From Campylobacter sp. TTU_617 (lineage in GTDB: Bacteria; Campylobacterota; Campylobacteria; Campylobacterales; Campylobacteraceae), in contig NZ_JAENKV010000004.1 in the NCBI RefSeq assembly GCF_016599045.1, positions 1-64,000 on the forward strand: a DNA stretch of 64,000 bases, in the 5' to 3' direction. Positions within the stretch are counted from its first letter, which is position 1, and each line of letters starts with the position of its first letter. The notes under the pieces were generated by a model. That model saw only the letters and a program-made list of their open reading frames with translations. It was not told the origin of the DNA and did not search any database. Shown piece by piece: positions 1 through 8,358 of this stretch. Both the position numbers and the translations under genes were made by a program.

Positions 1-704
1 TATTCATAGTATCAAAAGCTATTTTACTATCTAATTCTTTACAATCTATATAAAAGATTTTAAATTCTTTTTTACTTTCTAAAAATGCTTTTATGTTGGA
101 ATAGTAGTTGAAATTTGTTGTAACTTTTTTAATTGGTTGCATCCAATAAGATAAACCCTTACAATCTGGTTTAGTATTGGTATTTCATAACCATTTTTTC
201 CAATATAATATATAGTATCAAAGTTATCATCTAAATGATAAAAAATCTTTTTTTCACAAAGTCCGTGATTGATAAAAGTTTTAAATCTTGAAATAGGATC
301 TCTTGTTAAAATGAGAATTTTAGTAGAATTAAAAATGCTTACTATATTTGAAATATATTTATTTTCTTTATTCCAAAAAATTAAATCCAAATAACTTTGT
401 GAATTTTTAATCTTTTTAAGTTCATGTTTTGCGGTATAACAACGAGTAAGACTATCTTCAAAAGCAACATTTTTTTCAAATTACAAAATTACAAAAAATT
501 TCCTAAAGCCCAATGAGCTGAAACACTATAAGAGCAAAGTATAAATTTATAATTTTTAGGCAAGGGCTTAAAGCATTTTGTATATTTTAAAACTATATGT
601 TTTTCATAAGTTCTTAAAATTTTAAAATATCTATATTCTAACCAAGCTTTTAAACCTTTTTCTTTTAAAAGTTTAAAAGATTTACTTTGCGATAGTAGCT
701 TCAT
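1..704 (-). pseudogene. Frameshifted DUF2972-like capsule-locus gene (runs off the left edge)
   Basis: The start codon at 704 overlaps the stop of the preceding nucleotidyltransferase gene, so this was the next gene of the operon. The N-terminal frame stops at 489 after 71 residues. Reading resumes in a second frame through about 175 (containing ILILTRDPISRFKT) and in a third frame to the edge (FYIDCKELDSKIAFDTMN). The RDPISR segment and the later YID...AF.TM segment resemble the Campylobacter-specific DUF2972 family, whose function is unknown. Two lesions are visible: a TAA stop beside an 8-bp tandem duplication (479-494), and a frame change near 175. The family call is from memory. A sequencing error could explain one lesion but not easily both. 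Confidence 0.6.
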
Positions 705-1462
705 AAAACTATCTCCAAATCACTTTTAAAATCTATTTCACACCAATTTCCATAAATTTCTATTGCTTTAGCATTATTAAATGTATCAATTAAAGCTTGC
801 AGAAAACTTGTCATATACATATTGTTAAAATCTTTTCCATCATAAAAAATATTTTTATCAAGATTATCGTAAAAGTTTAAAACAGAAGGTAAAAAATTAG
901 CACTAATTTTAAAAAGTCCTATGTATTGTCCTTCTATTTCATCATAACTTTTAGCCTTTTTTCCTAATTCTTTAATAAATCCTTTATTATCAAGTTTTAA
1001 AGTTTCAGCATCATCTAAAGGATTTTTAAATCTTTTTTGCCAAAGCTTTCTCCATTCTTTATCTATCACTATAGCCAAATCATCTTTAGCTTGCATAAGT
1101 TTTTCTATACTATCTTTAAAATAGATTATATCTGCATAAGAGACAATTAAATCTTCTTTTTGTTCTATGCATTTTTGCAAAAATTCTCTTGCACAAAAAA
1201 GAGTTTGAACCATATTTGTATGAGCGTAATTTTTATTTTCATAAAAATTATAAAGATTAAATTTATCCTCGATAAATTCTTTTAAAATATTAGATAAGTA
1301 TCCTCCAACTACTGCTATATCAGAAATTCCAGCTTCTTTTAAAGCTTTAATTTCATAAGAGATTAATTCTTCGTTTTGATATTTCACCATACATTTAGGA
1401 TTATTTTTTGTTAGAGGCATAAGTCTTGATCCAAATCCTGCTGCTAAAATAATTGCTTTCAT
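701..1462 (-). CDS. mpnC: CTP:phosphoglutamine cytidylyltransferase (MeOPN capsule modification), Cj1416-like
   Basis: Sugar-nucleotidyltransferase fold protein of 253 residues. The N terminus has the nucleotide-binding loop AAGFGSRLMPLT followed by PKCMVKY. The C. jejuni homologue Cj1416 transfers CMP to L-glutamine phosphate, the second step in making O-methyl phosphoramidate for the capsule. It overlaps the amidohydrolase gene upstream by 4 nt (ATGA) and the broken DUF2972-like gene downstream by 4 nt, so translation is probably coupled. By sequence alone it could be a generic sugar-phosphate nucleotidyltransferase; the Cj1417- and Cj1418-like neighbours make the MeOPN role the best reading. 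The symbol follows the mpnA-D naming as I recall it. Confidence 0.85.
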   Translation of the reverse strand: MKAIILAAGFGSRLMPLTKNNPKCMVKYQNEELISYEIKALKEAGISDIAVVGGYLSNILKEFIEDKFNLYNFYENKNYAHTNMVQTLFCAREFLQKCIEQKEDLIVSYADIIYFKDSIEKLMQAKDDLAIVIDKEWRKLWQKRFKNPLDDAETLKLDNKGFIKELGKKAKSYDEIEGQYIGLFKISANFLPSVLNFYDNLDKNIFYDGKDFNNMYMTSFLQALIDTFNNAKAIEIYGNWCEIDFKSDLEIVL

Positions 1463-2073
1463 TTGTTTTCCTTTATTGTATTAAGCCATTGTTTCAAAAT
1501 TTTTGTATTATTGAGTCCATTTTTTCTTTCTATATGCCACATTAAACCAAAAATATTTTTATCCTTATGCTTAAAAGCTTCTATACTTTGATCTTCTGCT
1601 ATAGCTAAAATTTCTAAATCCTTGCCTAAATTTACAATAGCATAATTATGAAAGGAATTGCTTATAAAAGAATTTTCATCATTTAAAATCACTTTGTGAT
1701 TTCCTACGTGATTAGAAAGCATTTGCAATGAAGAATTAAAAAAATAAGCTATCATTTGCGCCCCACGACAAATTCCTAAAAGTGGGGTATTTGTTTTTAA
1801 ACAATATTTAATAATTTTTTCTTCATAAATATCTCTTTTTTTAGACAAAAAACTTTCTTTAAATATACTTAAATCATTGCCTCCGCTTAAAATAACAGCT
1901 TTTAAGTAAGGAGCATAGCGTTTAAAATCTATTTCATAACTTAAAGCAAGAGGAATAAAATCTTTAAAAAGAGCAGAATTTGAAAATAAATCTCCCCATT
2001 CAAGCGCTAAGGCTTCTCTTAATTCTTTATATTTTTCTTCTTCTATTAATCTTTGTGTAATACCTATAAACAA
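1459..2073 (-). CDS. mpnB: Gamma-glutamyl-CDP-amidate hydrolase, class I glutamine amidotransferase fold (Cj1417-like)
   Basis: 204 residues with a class I amidotransferase core: [10 protein letters not shown], the nucleophile elbow [12 protein letters not shown] with the catalytic Cys, and a C-terminal WHIER segment supplying the His-x-Glu pair. The C. jejuni homologue removes glutamate from CDP-L-glutamine to release cytidine diphosphoramidate, the third step of MeOPN biosynthesis in the cytoplasm. The gene overlaps its upstream partner by 10 nt and its downstream partner by 4 nt. A PuuD-like gamma-glutamyl hydrolase would look similar, so the specific function rests on context. Confidence 0.85.
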   Translation of the reverse strand: MFIGITQRLIEEEKYKELREALALEWGDLFSNSALFKDFIPLALSYEIDFKRYAPYLKAVILSGGNDLSIFKESFLSKKRDIYEEKIIKYCLKTNTPLLGICRGAQMIAYFFNSSLQMLSNHVGNHKVILNDENSFISNSFHNYAIVNLGKDLEILAIAEDQSIEAFKHKDKNIFGLMWHIERKNGLNNTKILKQWLNTIKENK

Positions 2074-4394
2074 ATGATTTGCTCACTTTCACAATCTATG
2101 ATAAGTTTCTTTGCTTTTAAATATTTTGCAAAATCAACCTCTCCAACACCTATAACAGCTGGTATTGCAAGTTCTGAAGCTCTTATAGCCATATGAGAAT
2201 TAGCTCCTCCATAACAAGTAATAAAACCAGCGATATTTTTAGTAAATAAATAATCATATCCAGGATCTGCTGCATAAATAAGAACGATTTTACCCTCTAA
2301 ATCAGTTTCATTTTCTTTTGCTGTTTTAGCATTGATACGCTTTTGAGTAATAAAATTTGGGATAACAGAGCTTGAAGAAAAAGCAAAAATTTGACTAGCT
2401 TTATTTAAAAGTGAAGGAAGTTTCAAAGCCAAGGTTAATTCATACTCTTTTTTATGACGTTTAATTTCTTCTAAAAACTGCTCTCTAGGATTTTGAGAAT
2501 AAAGACTTGAATAAAGATTTAAAATACTTTTTATATCAAGATGTGCCATATCTTCTTTATCTATTTTATAATATTTTCCAAGCTCTTCAATCATGGAAAT
2601 GCTTTTAGAAAGTAATTTTGTAAAATCAAATTTTACAAGTTCTCTTCCTTCAATAGCATTTTTTAAAAAAGAAAAAAACTCATCTGTATTTATGCTAAAT
2701 CCATGCTCTTTTAAAAGATTTTGTAATTTCTCTTTTTTATCAATACTAAGAATGAAATCTGATTTTAAATTTTCTTCTTGCTTATAATTTTTTATATCAA
2801 AATAAGCTTTAAAATTTTCATCATATCTTGGAGATAAAATATTATAAGTTCCAGCTCTTAAATGTCCAAAAATTTCCAAAAACTCTTGCTTATTTTCTTC
2901 ATTTAAAGAATTTATTTTAAAACTTAAAGTTTTACTTATGGTTTCTAAAGAGTTTAAAAAAAGCATTTTTTCTTCTTTGGTAAAAAAATTAATCTCAACT
3001 AAAGAATTTAACATTTGCATTGCTACAAACCCAGCTCTTGCAACTCCAGCAAAAGGTAAAGTTCCATAACGCTTGCATTCTTCTAAAAGCCAATAAATTT
3101 TATCAATCAAAGAAAAATCAGAATTAATAATATCTTCATAGCTTTGTTTTAATTTTTTTGATTTTTCAATATCTTTTAAATAAAGTCCTTTTTTAGAATC
3201 TATAATCTCATTTGTAAGTTCAAGTAAAGAAAATTCAAGTCTTTTAATCTCGTTTTCATTGAATCCTTCATTCAAAAGAGTTTTAAGTTTATTAGGAGTA
3301 TTAAAATCATAACAAGAAAATACTATATCAAATTCAACTTTATCATGTAATTCGTGATTTTGATCAAGCTTATCAAGATAGAAATTAATTAATTTCTTTG
3401 CAATTTTTTCATCTAATTTTTTAGGAATAAAAGAATTAAAAGAAAGTCTTACATCAACATAAGGAATTCCTAAAAAAGAATGTATCAAAGGATGAGATCT
3501 TAAATCTCGATAACCATAATTATTTCTTTGATATGCCCAAATATTATCAGTAATTATTTCTTTATACAGACTTAAAGCCAATCTTTTTGGTTTTAAACCT
3601 ATAATTTCAGCCGGATTCCAATCAGGCATTACACCAAAAAGTGCTTTATCTCCTAGAACTCTTGGACGTTTTTCTTGTAAAGAAATAAATCGTTTATAAA
3701 ACCTTTCTAAAGATTCTTTTGGTAAAGCTTTAAAAAGATTTATTTTATTTTGCATTACCAAAGGTCTTACTTGCAAACAAAAAAGTTCGCTTTTACCTTT
3801 ATAAGTTGCAAAAGCAAATTCAATATCTAAAAAATTACAAGAAAATAATTTCTCTAATTCCTTTATCATAGTAATAATTTCTTGATTATTTTCATCTTCA
3901 AATTCTAAATAATTTCTATAATGAAAATAAACACAAGCATTATTACTTGAACCATCTGTAATTGAACTATTTGAACCACTTTTATCATAAGAAAGACAAT
4001 AATAAGGAGCAAAATTATCTTTATCTACACTAAAAGCTACGCCACAAATTTTAATATCTTCTAACATAGGTTGAATAAGAATTTCATCATTTTTTGAAGG
4101 CATAGAATTTCCAACTTCTTTTAAAGCTTTTAAAAGATCTTCTTTATCATTTGAAATATTTGCAAGGGATAAAAATGCCCCTGCATTAGAATTCATTGTA
4201 CTATCTTCACTTTTTGAAGAACTACGAACAATAAGTTTTTTAGAATCCAAAGTCTTAATTTTCTCTAAAACTTCACTAACTTTATACTCAAGCTCGTTTA
4301 AAGAAGTGATAACAAGAGGCAAAACCTTTGCACTTTTTAATTTATCTTGTAAAATAAGTAAATTTTTTGCCTTAGTTTGAAATTCTAGCTTCAT
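2064..4394 (-). CDS. mpnA: L-glutamine kinase, PEP-synthase-like (Cj1418-like), first MeOPN enzyme
   Basis: 776 residues built like PEP synthase/pyruvate phosphate dikinase: an N-terminal ATP-grasp-like part ([11 protein letters not shown] near the start, later DIEFAFA and LQVRPL) and a C-terminal phosphohistidine domain with [13 protein letters not shown], where the swivelling His is residue 734. In C. jejuni, Cj1418 phosphorylates the amide of L-glutamine using ATP, the committed step that creates the P-N bond of MeOPN. The start at 4394 follows the methyltransferase stop by 8 nt. Its length and the His motif argue that it is intact. Confidence 0.88.
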   Translation of the reverse strand: MKLEFQTKAKNLLILQDKLKSAKVLPLVITSLNELEYKVSEVLEKIKTLDSKKLIVRSSSKSEDSTMNSNAGAFLSLANISNDKEDLLKALKEVGNSMPSKNDEILIQPMLEDIKICGVAFSVDKDNFAPYYCLSYDKSGSNSSITDGSSNNACVYFHYRNYLEFEDENNQEIITMIKELEKLFSCNFLDIEFAFATYKGKSELFCLQVRPLVMQNKINLFKALPKESLERFYKRFISLQEKRPRVLGDKALFGVMPDWNPAEIIGLKPKRLALSLYKEIITDNIWAYQRNNYGYRDLRSHPLIHSFLGIPYVDVRLSFNSFIPKKLDEKIAKKLINFYLDKLDQNHELHDKVEFDIVFSCYDFNTPNKLKTLLNEGFNENEIKRLEFSLLELTNEIIDSKKGLYLKDIEKSKKLKQSYEDIINSDFSLIDKIYWLLEECKRYGTLPFAGVARAGFVAMQMLNSLVEINFFTKEEKMLFLNSLETISKTLSFKINSLNEENKQEFLEIFGHLRAGTYNILSPRYDENFKAYFDIKNYKQEENLKSDFILSIDKKEKLQNLLKEHGFSINTDEFFSFLKNAIEGRELVKFDFTKLLSKSISMIEELGKYYKIDKEDMAHLDIKSILNLYSSLYSQNPREQFLEEIKRHKKEYELTLALKLPSLLNKASQIFAFSSSSVIPNFITQKRINAKTAKENETDLEGKIVLIYAADPGYDYLFTKNIAGFITCYGGANSHMAIRASELAIPAVIGVGEVDFAKYLKAKKLIIDCESEQIICL

Positions 4395-4402
4395 TATGAT
4401 CC

Positions 4403-5176
4403 TTATTTTTTCTTAGCACTCCAACATCTTGTAGTGTATTTAATATCAAATTCTTTTGGAAGTCTTTCACTCATTTTTAAACTAATTTTTTCAAAAAGCT
4501 CTGCTCCCTCTTTTGTTTCTAAATCCCAATAAGGATTTTTAACGCTTTTCCAAGCATTAATATAATTTTCTATACTTTGATGAAAATAAAAATCTTCTTC
4601 TATATAAACTATATTATCAAAAAGATCCTTTCTACTTTCAATAATAGGTCTTTGATCTTCTCTTCTAGTTCCTCTTGTATAATTTGGAACAAATTCTAGA
4701 ATAGTATCTTCAGCAATTTTTTGGATAGGATCATTTAAATCTCTGTGATTCCACATACAAGAAAAATAAGCATCTTTTTTTAACAAACGATAACTTTCTT
4801 CTAAAGCTTCATTTCTATCCATCACATTAAAACTACTTCCAAAAGTTACCCAATCAAATTGATTATTTTCTAAAGTAGAATCAACTCCTGTTGCTCTAAC
4901 CCATTTTATATTTTGCCCTTTAGTTCTCTCTATGCCAATTTCTCTCATAGCATCATTTGGCTCTACTGAAACAACTTCACAAGATCTCTCAAGTAACATA
5001 ATACTCAAATTTCCAGTTCCAGCACCAATATCAGCAACTTTTAAATTTTTATTAATATCTTTTGATTTTGCTAATGTAATTAACATATCTATAGTTTTTG
5101 GTGCATAATTTGGTCTATAACTATAAAATTTTGCATGTTTTGTATAATCCCATACTTGCTCTACTAATTTTTGCAT
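4403..5176 (-). CDS. SAM-dependent methyltransferase, Cj1419-like
   Basis: Class I methyltransferase with motif [16 protein letters not shown] and the following acidic VEPNDAMR. I start it at 5176 rather than at the upstream ATG (5194), because an AAAGGA ribosome site sits just before [11 protein letters not shown]. The family is present in MeOPN-carrying Campylobacter capsule loci, and a methyl donor step is needed to make O-methyl phosphoramidate, but which of the two methyltransferases does this is not settled by sequence. It is a paralogue of the next gene upstream, with similar layout and an ITAxEPNDxMR-type motif in both. Confidence 0.75.
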   Translation of the reverse strand: MQKLVEQVWDYTKHAKFYSYRPNYAPKTIDMLITLAKSKDINKNLKVADIGAGTGNLSIMLLERSCEVVSVEPNDAMREIGIERTKGQNIKWVRATGVDSTLENNQFDWVTFGSSFNVMDRNEALEESYRLLKKDAYFSCMWNHRDLNDPIQKIAEDTILEFVPNYTRGTRREDQRPIIESRKDLFDNIVYIEEDFYFHQSIENYINAWKSVKNPYWDLETKEGAELFEKISLKMSERLPKEFDIKYTTRCWSAKKK

Positions 5177-5230
5177 TTTATTTCCTTTTTTCATTCTTAA
5201 ACAAGCTTTGATGAAAAAAGGGAAATTATT

Positions 5231-5998
5231 TTATGCTTTTCTAGCTGTCCAAGCTCTTATTTTATAAGGAATTTCTATACTTTGCATATGTGAAATTTTA
5301 GCTTCTATCATATCTAAAATTTCTTTCCATCTTTTTTCACCTGCTTGTGCTTGTATATCATTTACAGAATGCCAAGCTCCAAGATAACGTTCTTTATCCC
5401 AAAACTCTTTGTAATCACACTCCATAAAAAAGCAATCTGTGAAATCTCCTGTTGAGACAAGAATTTCTTCCCACTTTTTAACATTTTGCGTCCCACTGCT
5501 CACACGATTAAGCTCTGGAACAATATTCTTAATTTCCGTTTCAATTTCATCAAAAACAGAACCTTTTACTATATGGCGTGGATTCCAAATTGCAGTGAAA
5601 TACCCCCCCCCTGTCAATATACGATTAAATTCAGGGAGTGATTTTTTAGGATCAGTCCAATGGAAAGAACTTGCCATAATAACCCAATCAGCTATACCAC
5701 CTTCTATATTAGTTTCTTCTCCACTGCCTTTTTTCCAAGTAATATTTGAACAATCTTGAGTATATTTTATCCCCTCTTTTCTCATATTATCATTAGGTTC
5801 AACTGCTGTAATATTTAAATTAAACTCATTGGCTAAAATCTTAGTTAATTTTCCTGTTCCAGCTCCAACTTCAACGACATTTAGATTTTGTTTATTTTTA
5901 TCATTAATACAACGAATTAATTTTTCAATCAACATAGAACTATATGCAGGTCTATTATGATAATGTTTTGCAACTTTTGTAAAATCACCTTGCTTCAT
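5231..5998 (-). CDS. SAM-dependent methyltransferase, Cj1420-like, with an in-frame G9 tract
   Basis: 255-residue class I methyltransferase: motif I VVEVGAGTGKLTK, AVEPNDNMRKEG, then ASSFHWTDPKKS and LTGGGYFTAIW. The GGG codon pair and neighbours of LTGGGY are encoded by nine consecutive G (5603-5611). At this length the frame is open to the natural end, so the gene is in the ON state. It is the first gene of the MeOPN operon, with AAGGA before its ATG and a TATAAT about 40 nt upstream. In C. jejuni NCTC 11168, Cj1420 carries a comparable tract. The substrate is presumably a phosphoramidate intermediate, which is inference. Confidence 0.8.
   Translation of the reverse strand: MKQGDFTKVAKHYHNRPAYSSMLIEKLIRCINDKNKQNLNVVEVGAGTGKLTKILANEFNLNITAVEPNDNMRKEGIKYTQDCSNITWKKGSGEETNIEGGIADWVIMASSFHWTDPKKSLPEFNRILTGGGYFTAIWNPRHIVKGSVFDEIETEIKNIVPELNRVSSGTQNVKKWEEILVSTGDFTDCFFMECDYKEFWDKERYLGAWHSVNDIQAQAGEKRWKEILDMIEAKISHMQSIEIPYKIRAWTARKA
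5603..5611 (-). repeat. G9 homopolymer inside the Cj1420-like methyltransferase gene
   Basis: Nine C on the plus strand, so nine G in the coding strand, beginning in the LTGGGY codons. Loss or gain of one G would end translation early. Tracts of this length slip frequently in Campylobacter, so this is a probable phase-variation switch for capsule methylation. Confidence 0.9.
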
Positions 5999-6038
5999 TG
6001 AAATTCCTTATAAATTTTAAAGTATAAATAAAAAATTA

Positions 6039-6053
6039 ATTATACCCCGCCCC
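6039..6053 (-). promoter_or_regulatory. Predicted MeOPN operon promoter: GGGGCGGGG abutting TATAAT
   Basis: On the minus strand a 9-nt G-rich block (6045-6053, GGGGCGGGG) runs directly into TATAAT (6039-6044), about 40 nt upstream of the first methyltransferase start at 5998. No other good -10 lies closer to the gene. The G block has one C in the middle, so it looks like an interrupted homopolymer. Campylobacter sigma-70 promoters usually have T-rich sequence here, so G next to the -10 is unusual. Confidence 0.6.
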
Positions 6054-6141
6054 TATTAAATTTAAATTAAACAAGAAGGCAAATTTAGGGTATAAAATTA
6101 TATAAATATATAATCACACTTTTGCTTTAAATACTTAAAAG

Positions 6142-7338
6142 CTAAAGCAAAGATTTAAATTGCTCTAGAGCATCAAGTTGTTCCCAAGGATAATCTTTTT
6201 GACCTACTTGCCCACGTGCAGCTACATCAGCATATAAAAAAGTTTCTTTGCTTGGTCTATCAAGATGAAATTTATCTCTTATCCAATTTGGAGTTAAAGC
6301 AAAATTTTTCATTATAAAATCACTTAAAACCTCATCATTTATCTTGGTATTTGTCCCCATGCAATCAACACTTACTGAAATTGGCTTAGCAACACCTATA
6401 GCATAACTAAGTTGAACTATGCATTTCTTAGCAAGTTTTGCTGCAACTATATTTTTAGCAAGCCATCTTGCTGCATAAAGACCACTTCTATCGACTTTAG
6501 TATAATCTTTAGAAGATTGTGCACCACCCCCAATAGGTGAATACCCGCCAAAACTATCAACGATAAGTTTTCTTCCGGTTAAACCACTATCATGTAAAGA
6601 ACTATGATTAACATATTTTCCTGTTGGATTTATCAAAATTCTTGTTTTTTCAAGATTAAAGAGTTCTTTTGGTAAATTTGTGTCTAAAATAAGCTTCATT
6701 ATCAAAGCTCTTAAATCTTCTATTTTCATACTTTCAATACAAGGCGCAGAAACTACTATAGTATGAATACTTTGTGGCTTGCAATTTTCAAAATTCTCTT
6801 TTGTTCCATAATCAATAGTTACTTGAGTTTTAATATCTACTCCAAGTTCATGTGGGTGATCTTTAGCATAAGCATAAACTTTATCACAAAGCATTCTCGC
6901 ATAAGAAATTGCAGCTGGCATATACTCATCAGCTTCACAACTTGCAAAACCAAACATAATACCTTGATCTCCTGCACCAGTTTCACCATCTTCTTGATCA
7001 ACACCTTGGTTAATATCTGGACTTTGCTCATTTAAAAATACCATAACCTCGATTTCATCAGGATGCAAACATTGCTCTTTGCTAAAATGTCCTGCTCCAT
7101 CATAACCTATATTTCTTAAAACATCTTTTACTAAATTGTCATAATCTTGTTTATTAAGTTTGTAATTTGATTTAACCTCTCCTCCAATTACAACTTTATT
7201 TCCTGCGACAAAAACCTCACTCGCCACCCTTGAATTTTTGTCATTTTTCAAGAGTATATCCACTATTGTATCAGCGATTATATCAGCACACTTGTCAGGA
7301 TGACCAGGGCTTACGACTTCTGAAGTGAATAGATACAT
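6142..7338 (-). CDS. metK: S-adenosylmethionine synthase
   Basis: 398 residues, the usual family length. Begins YLFTSEVVSPGHPDKCADI with the ATP-binding His, then GDQGIMFGFA and the glycine-rich loop GGGAQSSKDYTKVDRS. It makes SAM from methionine and ATP in the cytoplasm. It is monocistronic here, divergent from pyrB, with its own TATAAT. It lies directly behind two SAM-dependent capsule methyltransferases but is separated from them by their promoter, so co-regulation is not implied. Confidence 0.97.
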   Translation of the reverse strand: MYLFTSEVVSPGHPDKCADIIADTIVDILLKNDKNSRVASEVFVAGNKVVIGGEVKSNYKLNKQDYDNLVKDVLRNIGYDGAGHFSKEQCLHPDEIEVMVFLNEQSPDINQGVDQEDGETGAGDQGIMFGFASCEADEYMPAAISYARMLCDKVYAYAKDHPHELGVDIKTQVTIDYGTKENFENCKPQSIHTIVVSAPCIESMKIEDLRALIMKLILDTNLPKELFNLEKTRILINPTGKYVNHSSLHDSGLTGRKLIVDSFGGYSPIGGGAQSSKDYTKVDRSGLYAARWLAKNIVAAKLAKKCIVQLSYAIGVAKPISVSVDCMGTNTKINDEVLSDFIMKNFALTPNWIRDKFHLDRPSKETFLYADVAARGQVGQKDYPWEQLDALEQFKSLL

Positions 7339-7366
7339 AAAAGTCCTTTCTAAAAAATAAAGCTTT

Positions 7367-7372
7367 ATTATA
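7367..7372 (-). promoter_or_regulatory. Predicted metK -10 box (TATAAT)
   Basis: TATAAT on the minus strand in the context GACTATAATAAAG, 29 nt before the metK ATG. The leader is too short for a SAM riboswitch and I see no such fold. Confidence 0.6.
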
Positions 7373-7427
7373 GTCTTATTAAATAAATTTATAGTTAAAA
7401 TATTTGTAAGATTAAGTTTAGTTTTGT

Positions 7428-7433
7428 TAGAAT
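7428..7433 (+). promoter_or_regulatory. Predicted pyrB -10 box (TAGAAT)
   Basis: TTTTGTTAGAAT, with the TTTTG element typical of Campylobacter just upstream. It sits about 37 nt before the pyrB start codon. Confidence 0.5.
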
Positions 7434-7469
7434 GAAATTAATTTTTATACTAATACAAAAAGGAAAAAA

Positions 7470-8348
7470 ATGAGGCATCTTATTAGTACAAAAAATTTAA
7501 GCAATCAGGAAGTTTTAGATATTTTTAAAGATGCAAAGGATTTTCTAGACAAAAAACCAAGAACGCTATTAGAGGGCAAAAGTATTACAACTATATTTTT
7601 TGAAAATTCCACAAGAACACTTTCAAGTTTTGAAAGTGCCGCAAGAAGATTAGGTGCTAGAGTATTGCGTTTAGATGTTGCAAGAAGTAGTTCTAGTAAA
7701 GGAGAAACACTTTATGATACAGCAGCTAATTTAGATGCTATGAATCCTAATGCAATAATAATTAGACACTCACATTCAGGAGCGCCTGAAATTTTATCAC
7801 GCTATATTCATTGTCCTTTGATTAACGCAGGAGATGGAAAACATGCACATCCAACACAAGCTTTGCTTGATTTATTTACAATTTATGAACATTTTGAAGG
7901 TGCAGTGCAAGGGAAAAAAATTGCTATTATAGGAGATATTAAAAGCTCTCGTGTTGCAAATTCAAATATTGATCTTTTAACACGCTTTGGAATTAAAATC
8001 ACTCTAGTTGCACCGCCTCATTTTATGCCAAATTCTAATTTAGAATATACTTATGATGCAAAAAAAGCTATAGAAAAAGCTGATATTATTATGAGCTTAA
8101 GAACACAAGTTGAAAGACACGAAAAAATAGTTTATGCTTCACTAAAAGATTATGCTAATAATTTTTGCATTAATTCAAATTTGATTGATGATAAAAAAGT
8201 AATTTTATTACATCCTGGTCCTGTTAATAGAAATATTGATATCAGCGATGAAGTGATGAATGATCCAAGAAGTTTAATTTTAAAACAAGTTGAACATGGA
8301 GTTGCTATTCGTATGGCTGTTTTAAAAAAATTTATCTTAGAAAATTAA
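7470..8348 (+). CDS. pyrB: Aspartate carbamoyltransferase catalytic chain
   Basis: 292 residues. Carries the carbamoyl-phosphate loop FENSTRTLSSFE, the HPTQALLDL segment and the aspartate-binding LRTQVER and HPGPVNR motifs. It makes carbamoyl-aspartate in pyrimidine synthesis, using carbamoyl phosphate from the carAB enzyme (carB is 41 kb away in this window). A GGAAAAAA ribosome site precedes the ATG. No regulatory pyrI is adjacent. Confidence 0.96.
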   Translation: MRHLISTKNLSNQEVLDIFKDAKDFLDKKPRTLLEGKSITTIFFENSTRTLSSFESAARRLGARVLRLDVARSSSSKGETLYDTAANLDAMNPNAIIIRHSHSGAPEILSRYIHCPLINAGDGKHAHPTQALLDLFTIYEHFEGAVQGKKIAIIGDIKSSRVANSNIDLLTRFGIKITLVAPPHFMPNSNLEYTYDAKKAIEKADIIMSLRTQVERHEKIVYASLKDYANNFCINSNLIDDKKVILLHPGPVNRNIDISDEVMNDPRSLILKQVEHGVAIRMAVLKKFILEN

Positions 8349-8358
8349 GGAGAAATAA

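Noticed and set aside
6837-7031. ORFs antisense to or out of frame within metK
   Set aside because: They overlap the well-supported metK frame completely and have no ribosome sites.
7339-7469. SAM riboswitch upstream of metK
   Set aside because: The space from -10 to start is about 29 nt, too short for any known SAM riboswitch, and no matching stems are visible.
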